DNA from: Siphonodentalium dalli
Lineage: Eukaryota; Mollusca; Scaphopoda; Gadilida; Siphonodentaliidae
Reading direction: 5' to 3'
Assembly (NCBI GenBank): GCA_032622095.1
Contig: CP136063.1
Span: forward strand, 33,670,987 to 33,734,986
Length of the DNA: 64,000 bases
The position numbers and the translations under genes were made by a program. Positions 1 through 10,321 of the stretch are shown here, piece by piece; the stretch's first letter is position 1, and the number at the start of each line of letters is the position of its first letter. The notes under the pieces were generated by a model that saw only the letters and a program-made list of their open reading frames with translations, did not search any database and was not told the DNA's origin.

Positions 1-969
1 TTAATTTTACACCAAAAAGAGTTTGCACCAAAAAAGGATAGTGGAATGGGATTGAAAGGCAGTTAACACAGTTATTGAAAAACGGCTAAATAAAACTCTG
101 AAATTTTGATAAAAACACGAGAAAGGGGGATGGGTCCCCAAAATGTGATGGAAAAAAATTGCACAAATGGGGTGGTGGGTCCCTCGGGGTCGGAAAAAAC
201 TTTTTGGGCCCTATATGTGCAATTGTTTCCCGACCCCCCTGCTTGTAAGTATGAAATATGGTAATATTTCAGTCAGATCCACACTAACAACAACTTATAT
301 TTCGTTATTTAACCATAAAATGCTGCACGAAACTTGCCATAATATCAGACATATTTGAATTTCTTCTATGTCGGATAGTTGCCTAGACATCTGAAAAGTA
401 TCAATATATATGTATAGTGTATAAGGAACATAGGTGCCAAGTTCATGGTTTTATCACCCTTTGCACAATTGTTACAACAAACCCCAGGGCTATTGTATGA
501 TATTGTTTGCCTTTCAAACAGCCGACGCTATATGGTGTGCGTTTTAAGGTGCTAGTGTTAAGTATTTTGCTATAAAATATTGAAAGTGGTGAGGTTCCGA
601 TATATCTTTTGACATTTTCTGATCTAACCTCTGTTCTAGTATAATGCTTCAGATTTCAACTCATTGAAACTGTTTTCGTTTCCAGTCCTGGTGAGTTTCT
701 GCGAAAAATAAGGTCGCAGTAATAATCGTGGGTTGATATTATACGTAATTCCATTTATTCGTATGTCTGATTTCGTTTTACTATTGACTTCTGGGTCAGG
801 AAATATTCATCAACTCAAAAACAACCAATCCAAATATATAATGTTTTGGGTCTTAATATATTATAACCACCAGAAGCACTTTGCTAATAAACAGTGCACT
901 GGAATGTTTGGTCAAAGCTTTTATAATGATTGTCGACCCAAAGCTGAGTCAATATTTTGGTAGAAGTAA
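1..969. other. No gene recognised
   Basis: AT-rich sequence with short open frames only. I see no conserved motif, splice pattern or repeat structure that I can support. The last part (from about 970) joins the 3' end of a minus-strand LINE relic. Confidence 0.5.
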
Positions 970-1681
970 AATAAATACTCAGTATCATTTAACTCTTTCA
1001 CCATAGTACATGGTATTAAGAACATACATGGTAATACATATAGCAATACATAAACAAACAAACAAGGTCGCAATGACGATGGTTGTGATAACTTTAAGGT
1101 TCAGATGAACCAGGAGAGCAACTCGCTCTTTTATGTATAATGTGTATGAATCTGCAAAGGTTGCGTATAATACTTGGCTTTCTGTTTGAGAGAAGAATGG
1201 ACAGTTTGCGACGATTGGGATACTTCCAATATGCATGTTTTATGTATAGTTTCCGTTCTTGGGATAGAGAGGGACACTCAAGTATAAAGTGATACTCGTC
1301 ACCGACAATATTTGTTTCACATAAAGTGCACGTTCTCTCAGATAACGGTGTTTTATTCCAGCGCCCAATTTCGATTGGTAAAACATGATTGGCTGCTCTA
1401 AATCGAGCTAGAGTAACTATATTAGTATCTGATCCGTGAAAAATATATGATTCTTCACAGAAACCGTGTTTGAAAGATTTATAAGTATTGCCTTTACAAG
1501 ATGATGTCATCGATGAATGCCAGTTCTGAACGAACTGATCCCTCATTTTATTTTTCAAATCCTTTATTAATCGTTTCTCGTCGATTCCGCGATTCTGGAT
1601 GCTCCAAATAAAAGACATGCCTGCTTCATTTAGAATTTGTTTTATCGATTTAAACCATGGGGACGCAAATGATGTAGCCAT
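970..1681 (-). pseudogene. LINE ORF2 C-terminal fragment with 3' tail
   Basis: An open frame on the minus strand (1681 to 1094, 195 residues) looks like the region downstream of reverse transcriptase in a non-LTR retrotransposon. A stretch reading ARFRAANHVLPIEIGRW is followed by a zinc-knuckle-like C-x2-C-x9-H-x4-C (CTLC...H...EC) and then a basic tail. That order is common in LINE ORF2 proteins of marine invertebrates. No reverse transcriptase or endonuclease motif lies upstream, so the copy is 5'-truncated, as target-primed insertion usually gives. Bases 970-1093 are then probably its 3' untranslated tail. The frame is uninterrupted, which suggests a fairly young fragment. The exact LINE clade cannot be told from this piece. 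A host gene is unlikely. Confidence 0.72.
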
Positions 1682-2013
1682 TTTGATAGCTATGTGACAT
1701 GCGCCATGTCCTTAATCTTACCAAGCCACTATCGCGCGAGACTCAACAGACCACCGATTTCGGCGAACTCATACCAGTCCGTTATGGTACGTTAATATAC
1801 TCGACATTTTGCCAGACTATATTTGGAAGGCATTTTGATATAGCATGCTACAATGTGACAGGAACCGATTTCACAGATGCTTATAAAATATATCTCACAG
1901 CTAACTGCATACTTTGGTAAATATGCTTTTTATATGAATGCTGCCGTTCATATGCTAGCACCATAGGGTTGTCTATGAGAACATGTCTGCAAAAATGCCG
2001 GACAACCTTGCCA
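1682..2013. other. No gene recognised
   Basis: Open frames here are short and carry no recognisable motif. The stretch lies between the LINE fragment and a tandem repeat. Confidence 0.4.
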
Positions 2014-2142
2014 GTGTATGAACGCACCCTTATTAAATGGTGCAAGTTTATGTGCAGTGTATGAACGTACCGTTATTAAATGGTGCATGTTTATGTGAAG
2101 TGTATGAACGTACCCTTATAAAATGGTGCAAGTTTATGTGAA
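2014..2142. repeat. 43-bp tandem repeat, three copies
   Basis: The word gtgtatgaacg recurs at 2014, 2057 and 2100, each time followed by a t/c-rich stretch, aaatggtgca and gtttatgtg. Copies differ by only a few substitutions. Confidence 0.9.
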
Positions 2143-2176
2143 ATCCGACAGCACATTCTCTCCAGTAACGTACAAA

Positions 2177-2440
2177 CGACATATGTTCACAACATTACCC
2201 GATAGCATCTCATTCGGTTTCTGTAGAAATGATTACGTATATAAAATAGATTTGTCATGTTTTTATCATGAACAAATATGAATTCATTCACGACATATGA
2301 TACAACATTACCCGATATCATCTCGTTTATTTGTTGTGGAAATGATCACGTATATCTCATCCATCTATCACGTGTTTTCATATATATATGCATTCGTTCA
2401 CGACATGTGTTCGCAACATAACCTGTTAGCAGCTAAATTA
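2177..2440. repeat. ~112-bp degenerate tandem repeat
   Basis: The word cgacatatg followed by caacattacccg starts near 2177 and 2291, with a weaker third copy near 2401. Each unit carries an aaatgatnacgtatat block. Spacing is about 114 and 110 bp. The array follows closely on the 43-bp repeat. Confidence 0.75.
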
Positions 2441-2519
2441 CGCCTTTCTGGTGTATACTAATGTAGAAATTCTTGATACACATGGGCGCTGGGCATTTTA
2501 TTTATATATATGTTTTTTT

Positions 2520-2610
2520 GGAACGCATTATAATTTGTAGTGCGACCCCGAGTCCGGTTGTTTTTGGACGCATTAAAATTTGTAGTGTGACCCCGAGCCC
2601 AGTAAAAGGT
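2520..2610. repeat. 45-bp duplicated unit
   Basis: Two copies of a block containing aatttgtagtg and gaccccgag, beginning near 2521 and 2566, with few differences. Confidence 0.8.
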
Positions 2611-2892
2611 GTAGTTGTTTCTTAATAGTTATTCGGATGCCAAAAAGTACAAGGCGATTAATTTTAACGGAAATTCGCGCGCTAACCAATAGCGAGATGC
2701 GCGTTATGTGTTTCTATTGATCTTTAACCTGCATTGTTATTTGAACAACTTTCGTTCTCTTTTGCGTGACATAAATCGGAATGCTATTTACTGTTATACT
2801 GCAAGGGGATTTGTCGATTGTATAAGAACTTTATGCCGGTGTATAACTTGTTATTTAATATCGTTTAGTAAACTTTTTCATTTAGTTATAGT

Positions 2893-3066
2893 CTCAGGTG
2901 CCTAGTAATAGTGTCAGCACGATTATTAGTTTTGGACAAAATTCCCAAATGATCACTATTATTTGGCATTGAGACATAGAGTGAAATTGCCATCACTATT
3001 ATTAATTTCAGCCTAAATCCCCCACCGTCACTATTATTAGGCCATCACGATTATTAGGCACCTGAG
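2893..3066. mobile_element. Small MITE with ~13-bp TIRs
   Basis: The ends ctcaggtgccta and ttaggcacctgag are inverted complements. The interior holds several copies of catcactattattag-like words. Length is about 174 bp and there is no coding capacity. The bases agt occur on both outer sides, which could be a 3-bp target duplication, but that is weak evidence. Confidence 0.7.
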
Positions 3067-3339
3067 AGTACGCGAAAAATATCGACATGTTATATTCTAA
3101 ATGAATTGGGATGGTTACTCTTTCGTGCTGTTTGTAAATATTGACTTTTCATTTCTTTGTATATATGCGGAATATATCGGAGCTATGAATAGAGATGTTA
3201 TTAAGAAACGTTCCAGCACTAACCCTTCACATTGATTGTTTAATATACAATGTGGCCTAATTCTAAACATTATTTTTATTTATGTGTACCGAAGATATAT
3301 CAGAATGCTATATGAATTGAAGAATGTTCAGAAATTACC

Positions 3340-3830
3340 ACCCCCTTCCTGGGACCATGTTTTAATCGATACTCATGTCGAGGGGGCATATTATAATTAG
3401 TCATCATTTGACCATAGTTTAACTGACCCTCATGGGACTCTATTGTATTTAACTCCTGTGGGACTGATGACACCATATTTTAAGTCTAATTAACCCTAAT
3501 AATGTGACCATATATTTATTCTTTAATTAAGTCACGTTACCATATTTTAGTTGACCTTAATGGGACCATATTTCAATTAATCCCGATGGGTCCATATTTT
3601 TATTAACCCTCATGGGACGATATTTTAATTAACACTCAAGATAAAATTTTAATTAACCATCATGGGACCATATTTTTATTAACCCTGATTGGACGATATA
3701 TTAATTAACCGCCATGGAACCATATTTTAAATTACCCTCATCAGATCACATTTCAATTAACGCTCTCTGTGAGTGACGATATTTTAATGTACCCTCATGG
3801 AACCATAGATGTATCTTAATTAATCCTTTA
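3340..3830. repeat. Degenerate ~26-bp tandem array
   Basis: Variants of the unit accatattttaattaaccc followed by tcatggg recur more than fifteen times with substitutions and small indels. The array is old and has no fixed reading frame. Confidence 0.85.
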
Positions 3831-3839
3831 TGAAAGGTC

Positions 3840-4559
3840 ATATCAGGAGTACAATACCTGAGGCCATTCTTAAATCAGCATTACGCCCTCATATGGTGTA
3901 TATTGGCAAGTATATCTGACCATGTCGCAGGAGGTGTTGGACTAAATGTGATTAAACATTAGATACTGAATGTGATTAGAAACGTGTTCGTACTTGAACC
4001 AAGTTACGAAGATCGCAAATTGGTGCATGATTATTATTCTGCATGCTATTTCATGCGCTACTCAGACCACTATTTCAAATGGAATTCGAAAAAAATATCA
4101 CATATAATCAACTACTTAGGCGTTACCTATATACTGATTTTTCACAATCACCACATTAAAGTTGTTATATTGTATATATGGCAAATAATATGATCTTGAG
4201 GGCGTTACCATTTCTTGTCAAGATGTGTACAATATGTGACAATGTCAAACTGTACACAGAAAATGCATTGGGGTAACGTTATTCTCGGTTTCTTTCAGGA
4301 CTTCATCCAATCTACGAAATGGCGCGAACTAGTAAACTCAAATTTTGCTGGGCGTGTTTTTCGTTCGGGACGGCGTTATAAGACCAACCAGCACATCAGA
4401 ATGCTATAGAAATCGACATCATCATATTATTCTATGTATACAATGGAACGACGACTTCTAAAGGTACACGATCACTGAAATGGTTGACTTTATATTTGAG
4501 TTCCTGTCCTGGAGACCCTAAATTCTATAAATAGAAACAATTTCGAAAAGAAAACAAAG
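3840..4559. other. No gene recognised; may hold LINE 5' leader
   Basis: No supported coding region. The last ~100 bases lead directly into the LINE ORF1 relic and could be its 5' untranslated region, but no promoter motif is certain. Confidence 0.4.
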
Positions 4560-5024
4560 ATGGCGGATATCGAAAATATTGTTCCTTGCCAGATAAATGA
4601 GATAACTGTGATATGGAAGATGGTCACTCCCAGTCACTTCATGTATTCAATGATGATACAATTTCACAAGTTATCAACGAAGTTGCTGATATTAGTTATG
4701 ATATACCACCAAGACAGAACTCCACACCAATTTTCCATTCCATACTGACTCTAAGTTCCACTCATCAAAGTACTTCAAAAGGTTTCATCTCTGCATTCGG
4801 TTCAGTTTCTGAAAGAATGAGGGGCCTAAGGGCCAGTGAAAAAAAAGGCGAAGAAACGGTTATGATGAAGATGATAGTATAAACAAGACAATAAAAGAGC
4901 AGATCAGCTGCTGCATGCATGAAGAATTCAAAACCCTAACTGATCAATTGAAAACCCTTACAAATATGATCGGGTCCATGAACAAAACCATTGAAGAGTC
5001 TGTCATGTCCAGCATCAGCACCAC
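4560..5024 (+). pseudogene. LINE ORF1 relic, N-terminal part
   Basis: The first part of an RNA-binding ORF1 protein of an L1/Tx1-like retrotransposon. A plausible start (ATGGCGGATATCG) lies at 4560 in a purine-rich context. The frame then shifts to the one beginning MEDGHSQ at 4613. It shifts again at a run of A (about 4838) into a frame reading KKKAKKR, then DDSINKTIKEQ, MHEEFKTLTDQ and MNKTIEESV. This charged helical stretch is typical of the region before the ORF1 coiled coil. The protein resumes after about 330 bases of foreign sequence. In life the protein would package LINE RNA. The two shifts and the insertion make this copy dead. Confidence 0.6.
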
Positions 5025-5350
5025 TCATGATACGACCTCATTCAGTTAATGTCACATTATGTTCTTTATTACAGCCTATTATTTCTGTATAGATGGGAGT
5101 GAAACCCATGCAGTGTGCTGCCCCTGATACGACCTCATTCAGTTAACGTCACATTATATTCTCTATTACAGACGCATATTACTGGATAGACGGGAGCGAC
5201 GCGGGGCGCGAGGGGAGCTGGATCAATACGGACGGCAGCTCGATGTGGACCAATTGGGAATACGGGTGGGGGAATCGAGGGACCTCTTTAAAAAAGGAAC
5301 AAAGTCTAGAGCTGAACATGGAAACTACCGCACGTGTGACGTGTGTTCTG
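5025..5350 (+). pseudogene. C-type-lectin-like exon fragment inside LINE ORF1
   Basis: Two copies of an intron-acceptor-plus-exon start occur 97 bp apart, at 5029 and 5126. Each has gatacgacctcattcag, then a pyrimidine-rich tract ending in ttacag. After the second acceptor (exon from 5172) the frame reads AYYWIDGSDAGREGSW, INTDGS, then MWTNWEYGWGN. This is the W-I-G-x-x-D/E-G-x-W ... DGS ... NW core of a C-type lectin domain, a secreted carbohydrate-binding fold. The first copy (exon from 5075) reads AYYFCIDGSE and then diverges. Only part of a domain (about 60 of ~120 residues) is present, and a stop falls at about 5345. The sequence fits a captured host exon and not a working lectin gene. 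The family call rests on this core motif alone. Confidence 0.6.
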
Positions 5351-5930
5351 TGCTGATTATTGGAATCATTCGTAAAGGACGCAGTTATAGCCCACATGGA
5401 ACATAATAATCTCACCAACATGAAAACAGAAATGGATTCCCTTAAAGCAGAACTCTGTATACTAAAGACAGAAAATGCAGACCTCAAATCCAAAGCAGAG
5501 CTACAATCACATGCCCAAATAAGGACAATCTGATCTAACATGGATAAACAACCTTGTGGAAAGGAAATTCCAAGAGGCGGTAAATCACAGTGAGCAATTA
5601 TTCGACAAATGTGAACAATATAGTCGAACAAACTGTCTAAGGTTCCATAATATACCAATTCCTGACAGCATTAGCAACCATAGAGATATCAATGCTAAAC
5701 AAATAATAATGGATTTGAGCCAAGATAAACTAGGACTTGCACTTCATCCTAGGGATATCAGCAATGCAAATCCTTTGGGTGCAATAAACACCAAACTAAA
5801 ACATGTCAGCTGATCGCCCGGTTCAGTAACTGGTATGCCCGAAGTTATGTCTATAACAACAAAAAGAACCTGAAAGGGAAAAGTGTCAGAACCACATCAT
5901 ACCCCCATCCAGGTCTATATATCTGTATTG
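5351..5930 (+). pseudogene. LINE ORF1 relic, coiled coil and RNA-binding part
   Basis: This continues the ORF1 protein after the lectin-like insert. The first frame reads LLESFVKDAV, MKTEMDSLKAELCILK and ENADLKSKAEL, a heptad-like coiled coil, and stops at about 5533. A second frame (5556-5813) reads CEQYSRTNCLRFHNIP, the hallmark start of the ORF1 RRM region (EQYSRRNCLRIHGIP in relatives). It goes on to DISNANPLG. A third frame after about 5808 gives QLIARFSNWYARSYVY and NKKNLKGK, the conserved end of the domain. No ORF2 follows, so the element is truncated or broken after ORF1. Frame changes near 5540 and 5808 confirm decay. Confidence 0.75.
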
Positions 5931-6089
5931 AAATGCAGTATTTATTGTATGGTGGTCATGTACTCGGACCACACAGCTGTAACATAAAATGCCTAACATC
6001 TTCTTGTGCTAAAGCTCCCTTCAGACATTAATACCGGCACTCATTTGAGACTTTAGATACTCAATATACTGGCAATAAGTGGGTATATG

Positions 6090-6091
6090 GG

Positions 6092-6134
<43 letters not shown>

Positions 6135-6139
6135 ATAGC

Positions 6140-6172
<33 letters not shown>

Positions 6173-6190
6173 ATATATATATATATGTAC
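6090..6190. repeat. AT dinucleotide microsatellite
   Basis: Runs of (AT)n are interrupted by gtgtgtgcat twice. Confidence 0.95.
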
Positions 6191-6203
6191 ATACATATTG
6201 CTA

Positions 6204-6465
6204 GATTAGCAATTAGTGCGACTGCTTCTTTTATTCAGTAAACTTAAGTCGACATTTTACTGTATCCCTATGTTTCTTCCCATAAAGGCGACGAAATCAG
6301 ATTTTTTTGAAAAGTTTCGTCCGCACTAGGCGGAAGTATTGATGCGCATGTGTAATAAGATGACCGTTATTTCGTGAATATGACCTCCTAATTATAATAT
6401 TAACGAAATAACGGCCATGGTCATAATGCACGTTATTTCGTTAAAATGTCGTGCTAAGTCTAGTC

Positions 6466-6466
<1 letters not shown>
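6204..6466. mobile_element. MITE-like insert inside an AT microsatellite
   Basis: About 260 bp of non-AT-repeat sequence lies between two (AT)n tracts. The ends tagattagcaattagtgcgac and gtcgtgctaagtctag are imperfect inverted complements. An inner pair, accgttatttcgt and acgaaataacgg, is also inverted. This suggests a small foldback element that inserted at TA. Confidence 0.5.
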
Positions 6467-6504
<38 letters not shown>

Positions 6505-6540
6505 GTGTGTGTATGTGTGTATATATATTTTGAAATGCGT
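6467..6540. repeat. AT/GT microsatellite
   Basis: (AT)n followed by tgtgtgtatgtgtg. It was probably continuous with the tract ending near 6190 before an insertion. Confidence 0.9.
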
Positions 6541-8170
6541 ATATATGGTTCACTGGATACATGACAGGAAATGTTTTCAATGCCACCCCCTCCACCTCCT
6601 AGAAATAAATAAAATCCAATCACTGATATCAAATTATCATTGTTACTGGTATAAACTGAATACTTATCTACAGGCCAATTAAGTGATGTATCCAGTTTCC
6701 CTGGATTTATGTTTTCATTCTTTACTATCTTAATGTTAGACCTAAATACTACGGCTGAATTATAAAAAATCCATTTCAATTTCCCACCGTAACACATAGA
6801 CCAAATCCAAACCGGGAACACTGGATACATGCCTGTGAAACCTTATAATGCTAGGGAAATTTTTCCCAAATCCCCCCCCCCCCGCATGAAAAACTAAAAT
6901 CATTGATACCAGAATACCAATTTTTTTACTAATATTTCAGATATTAGCCCAATTGGCATACTTTAGTGGACTAGAAAAGGAGAGTAGTCTATTTATATTT
7001 ACGAAACTTGATGTAATTATGATGCATACAATACATTCCTACCCAAAGCGAACTGGTGTACACACAATCAGAAAATTATCTTAATTCTTTACAGAGCCAG
7101 TGTTTGGCTACATCCAACTAGGGCTATGCATCCCTTTATTGTCCCTTCCATTCAACTTTTCGGGAAGGGGGAGTCATAGGGGAGAGCATACCCCTGACTG
7201 GTCACCTTCCAATTTATAATTTACCATTCGACGATGAAGCCAAACATCTCCGTGGTCTCAAAAAACCCTGGCAAGTAATTATTTATTGTCTCCCCTGAAA
7301 ACTCTTCCGATCCCCTTTCGGGGAGAGTAAAACACCAGGCTTGATATTATCATATATGGTTCATGTAATTAAATAACTATAAAAAATGCAACCCATAAAG
7401 TTCATATCTCCGAACTATGATATTGAAGTTCTTAATAATTTTTCCAAATATCATTTTCGGGAAAAGTCGTAATATCGGGCTAATGATTACCCCGTACTTA
7501 TATATCTAAATTATAATAATAGATCTGACCTTAATCTCAAAACTAAAAAAAGATGTTTACAAAGATACAAAGTCATTCCAAAATAAATAAATAAACAAAA
7601 ATAGTTAATAATAGTAAAAATAAATGAATAGTGAAATGAAATAAATTAATAATAATCTTTTCCCACTAGCCTCTCTAGATTATGGTCACCAGTGCGCTTT
7701 GGGTAGACATTGTTGAGAAATTTTGATGAACCAGTCCACCACTCACATAGTTAAAGATGTGATATCCCCTAAAAATAGTTTTGAATTGTCCCAAGTTTTG
7801 TCTCAAAAAAGACAAATTGTCAAATAGTAAGAAATCCTTATCGTATTTTGGGACAAACTGATTCATATATGTACTTTATGGTACTCCTTAAAATGACAGA
7901 TTGAGCAAAAGTCCCAATTAAAAAATCATCTTCTCATTTAAACTAGTATTAAAGTATGCATCAAATTACACAACATATCACATTTATATGCAAAACTCTA
8001 ATAGCTAGAGTTCTGTTAAAAATACCACTGGACACCAAAATCATTTATGGGAGAGATAACTTTACTATACTAAGAGAATTTCCAATACTGATACTGGGTA
8101 AATGTATATGTTTTGTTATATATTGTTATTTAAGGCTATAACAATAGCTGTTGTATATTCTGCCAGGTAT
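6541..8170. other. No gene recognised
   Basis: AT-rich with scattered short open frames, a C homopolymer near 6870 and a small hairpin-like tccccttt/aggggaga pair near 7312. I see nothing that supports a gene. Confidence 0.45.
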
Positions 8171-8178
8171 CAAACATC

Positions 8179-8406
8179 TTAACCTACTGAATAATGCGTC
8201 GTAATGCCATAATTAGTCGACTCCTTGGCCACGGTGGAGCTGTAGGTGGCTTTTTGGGATTTGGTCGGGGGTGTGGCTTGTTGCCATTCATCAGAAGGCT
8301 CTCGGTGAGAGCTGTCTGATGAGTGGCGGCGGGCCATATTCTCGACTGGGTCCTGGAGGGTTGCCATGGGTTCCGCTGTGGTTGAGGGGTCGATTGTTTG
8401 GAGCAT
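8179..8406 (-). CDS. Unrecognised 75-residue reading frame
   Basis: The minus-strand frame starts at 8406 and has base composition unlike its AT-rich surroundings. It encodes a polar, low-hydrophobicity peptide rich in S, T, P and Q, including RRHSSDSSHREPSDEWQQ. I do not recognise a family. It resembles the disordered start of some LINE ORF1 or regulatory proteins, but nothing downstream confirms either. It may be an exon or a transposon piece. Confidence 0.25.
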   Translation of the reverse strand: MLQTIDPSTTAEPMATLQDPVENMARRHSSDSSHREPSDEWQQATPPTKSQKATYSSTVAKESTNYGITTHYSVG

Positions 8407-8808
8407 TACTGTAGTACACTAAATGACATTGCATAATAACCTCAATTCATACCACACTCTTGGGTGCCAAATGATGGTGATAATAATAGTGCCAGACAGA
8501 AATAGTCACTAAAATAAACTAAAATATACTCCATATCCTCTTCCTAAAAAGTAAAACAAAATTCTCAAACAATAATGCCAACACTATCACTGGGCACCTA
8601 AGAATGCATTATGACTTGCATGGTAACTGTTAAATTGTAAATCATATGGAAATGGGCAAATAAAAACCCATACACATCCTTGAAATTGGAAGAAATCCCA
8701 CTTACAATTATTTATAATTATTACTAATACCTTGGCAAACTGGCAAGGCTATAGTATTTATCTCCCCCTTAAATATGTAAAAATAGTTTTGATAAATAAT
8801 ATTGCGTG
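8407..8808. other. No gene recognised
   Basis: AT-rich, with no supported motif. It ends at the TTAA that flanks the next MITE. Confidence 0.4.
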
Positions 8809-8812
8809 TTAA

Positions 8813-9306
8813 AGGCACGTGCGGCCTTAATTGTCGAAAATATTCATATTTGTTCCAAACACCGTAAACAGAAAAACATTAAAACGCATACAGTTCCGTT
8901 CATATATACCATGACCATCGCGTAAACAGCATGTTATCATAAAGATTTACTATATTTTACCTAAGCAAGAGCCTGATTGTGTTACAGAAGAAAGCACAAT
9001 GCTGCTGGCTAATCACACACAAATGGCAGAAACGCTCTTTATTCGTTCCATATCAGGAATTCAACAACAAAGAACGCTCTTTATGTTTACCATCATAATA
9101 TAAACAAACACCAGAAAAGTAACTTTTTATGCTGTTGTTTACATAACAATGGTCAAACATATGACCATAACATACTGTTTTTGCGATATTTCTTATTTGT
9201 ATACGGACAAAGCCTATCTACATTTTGATGTTCTTTCTGTTTGTGGCGGTTTTTGACGGGTGGATATATTTTCACAGGATACCCACCGCCAAGGCCGCAC
9301 GTGCCT
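8813..9306. mobile_element. 494-bp foldback MITE with TTAA target duplication
   Basis: The terminal inverted repeats aggcacgtgcggcctt and aaggccgcacgtgcct are perfect. TTAA lies immediately outside both ends (8809-8812 and 9307-9310). Inner parts are also inverted: aacagaaaaacattaaaac and its near-complement near the right end, and catgttat/ataacat words. TTAA target sites are known for piggyBac and Kolobok DNA transposons. No transposase is encoded, so mobility would have to come from elsewhere. A related copy lies at 51753-52117. Confidence 0.85.
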
Positions 9307-9434
9307 TTAAGGAGTGGGCAGGGAAACGTTTTGAATGGGGATTTCCTGGCAGATCATCCGCAGCAAGGTTTATATATGAAGCAATGTTTATAGGAATGTC
9401 ATATAGATCAAACAATACTGTGATCCAAACTATT

Positions 9435-9714
9435 GTGAGTACCCTGATACATCAATAGCAGACGCTCTAGAAATAACCGACAATATTATAATTACAGGTG
9501 ACTTTAATTCTAACCTTCTAGATAGCTCTTATAAACTTAAAGAAATTATAGATTTTTATAGTATTCAAAATGTGATAACAGCCCCTACTAGGATCACAAA
9601 TACAACGAACACACGTTTTGATCCAATTGTAATCAGCAATACCTTCCGCGTTCTTGACACCGACGCCATTAATCCAGGAGTCACAGACCACCGTGGTGTA
9701 TATGTAACATTATA
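9435..9714 (+). pseudogene. LINE endonuclease C-terminal part
   Basis: The frame reads IADALEITDNIIITGDFNSN, then APTRITNTTNTRFDPIV and VTDHRGVYV. GDFN and the final D-H are the conserved catalytic-site blocks of the APE-type endonuclease that nicks target DNA in CR1/Jockey/L2 elements. The frame stops at about 9714. A shifted frame downstream reads NFERANSLLSNTNWDDLL and RPKDKLWFNSDIRKE, the linker to the reverse transcriptase. The N-terminal half of the endonuclease is missing. Confidence 0.8.
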
Positions 9715-10321
9715 ATACGATTACACCCCACCACCTCTTTCCAGAGAACGGTTGGTAATTTTACCAGAGCAAATTTTGAAAGAGCAAATAGCCTGCTTAG
9801 TAACACAAACTGGGATGATCTCCTATCTGCACCCGACATAGATACTATAGTTAACAATTTTCAAGAGACAGTCCTCTCCGTCATGAATCAAACAATCCCG
9901 CTGTCAAAAGTGACAATACGCCCAAAAGACAAACTTTGGTTTAATTCCGACATTAGAAAAGAAATCCCAAAAAGAGAAAACTTACGAAACAAAGCGCTCA
10001 TAAAGATCGCCCTGATACGTGGCAACAATATAAGAATACCAGAAACAAAATTAATAACATGAAAAATTTCGCAAAAGCAAAATTTGAAGAGAAACTGGAA
10101 AATCGGGTTAAAGACTCATCATCCCCCCTGCAAATTTTGGCAATTAATAAATTTCTTACTATGTAAAAAGAAAACAAATTGTATACCGCCCCCATCTACT
10201 CCGAGCTCCTTCCCCAACACGAGCTGAATAAAAGTTTCATTTCCAATTCTTCGATTAACGATTCATCCCATAAATTACCATCATTCAAATCGAGTTGTGA
10301 AAAAGAGCTAACATAATTGGA

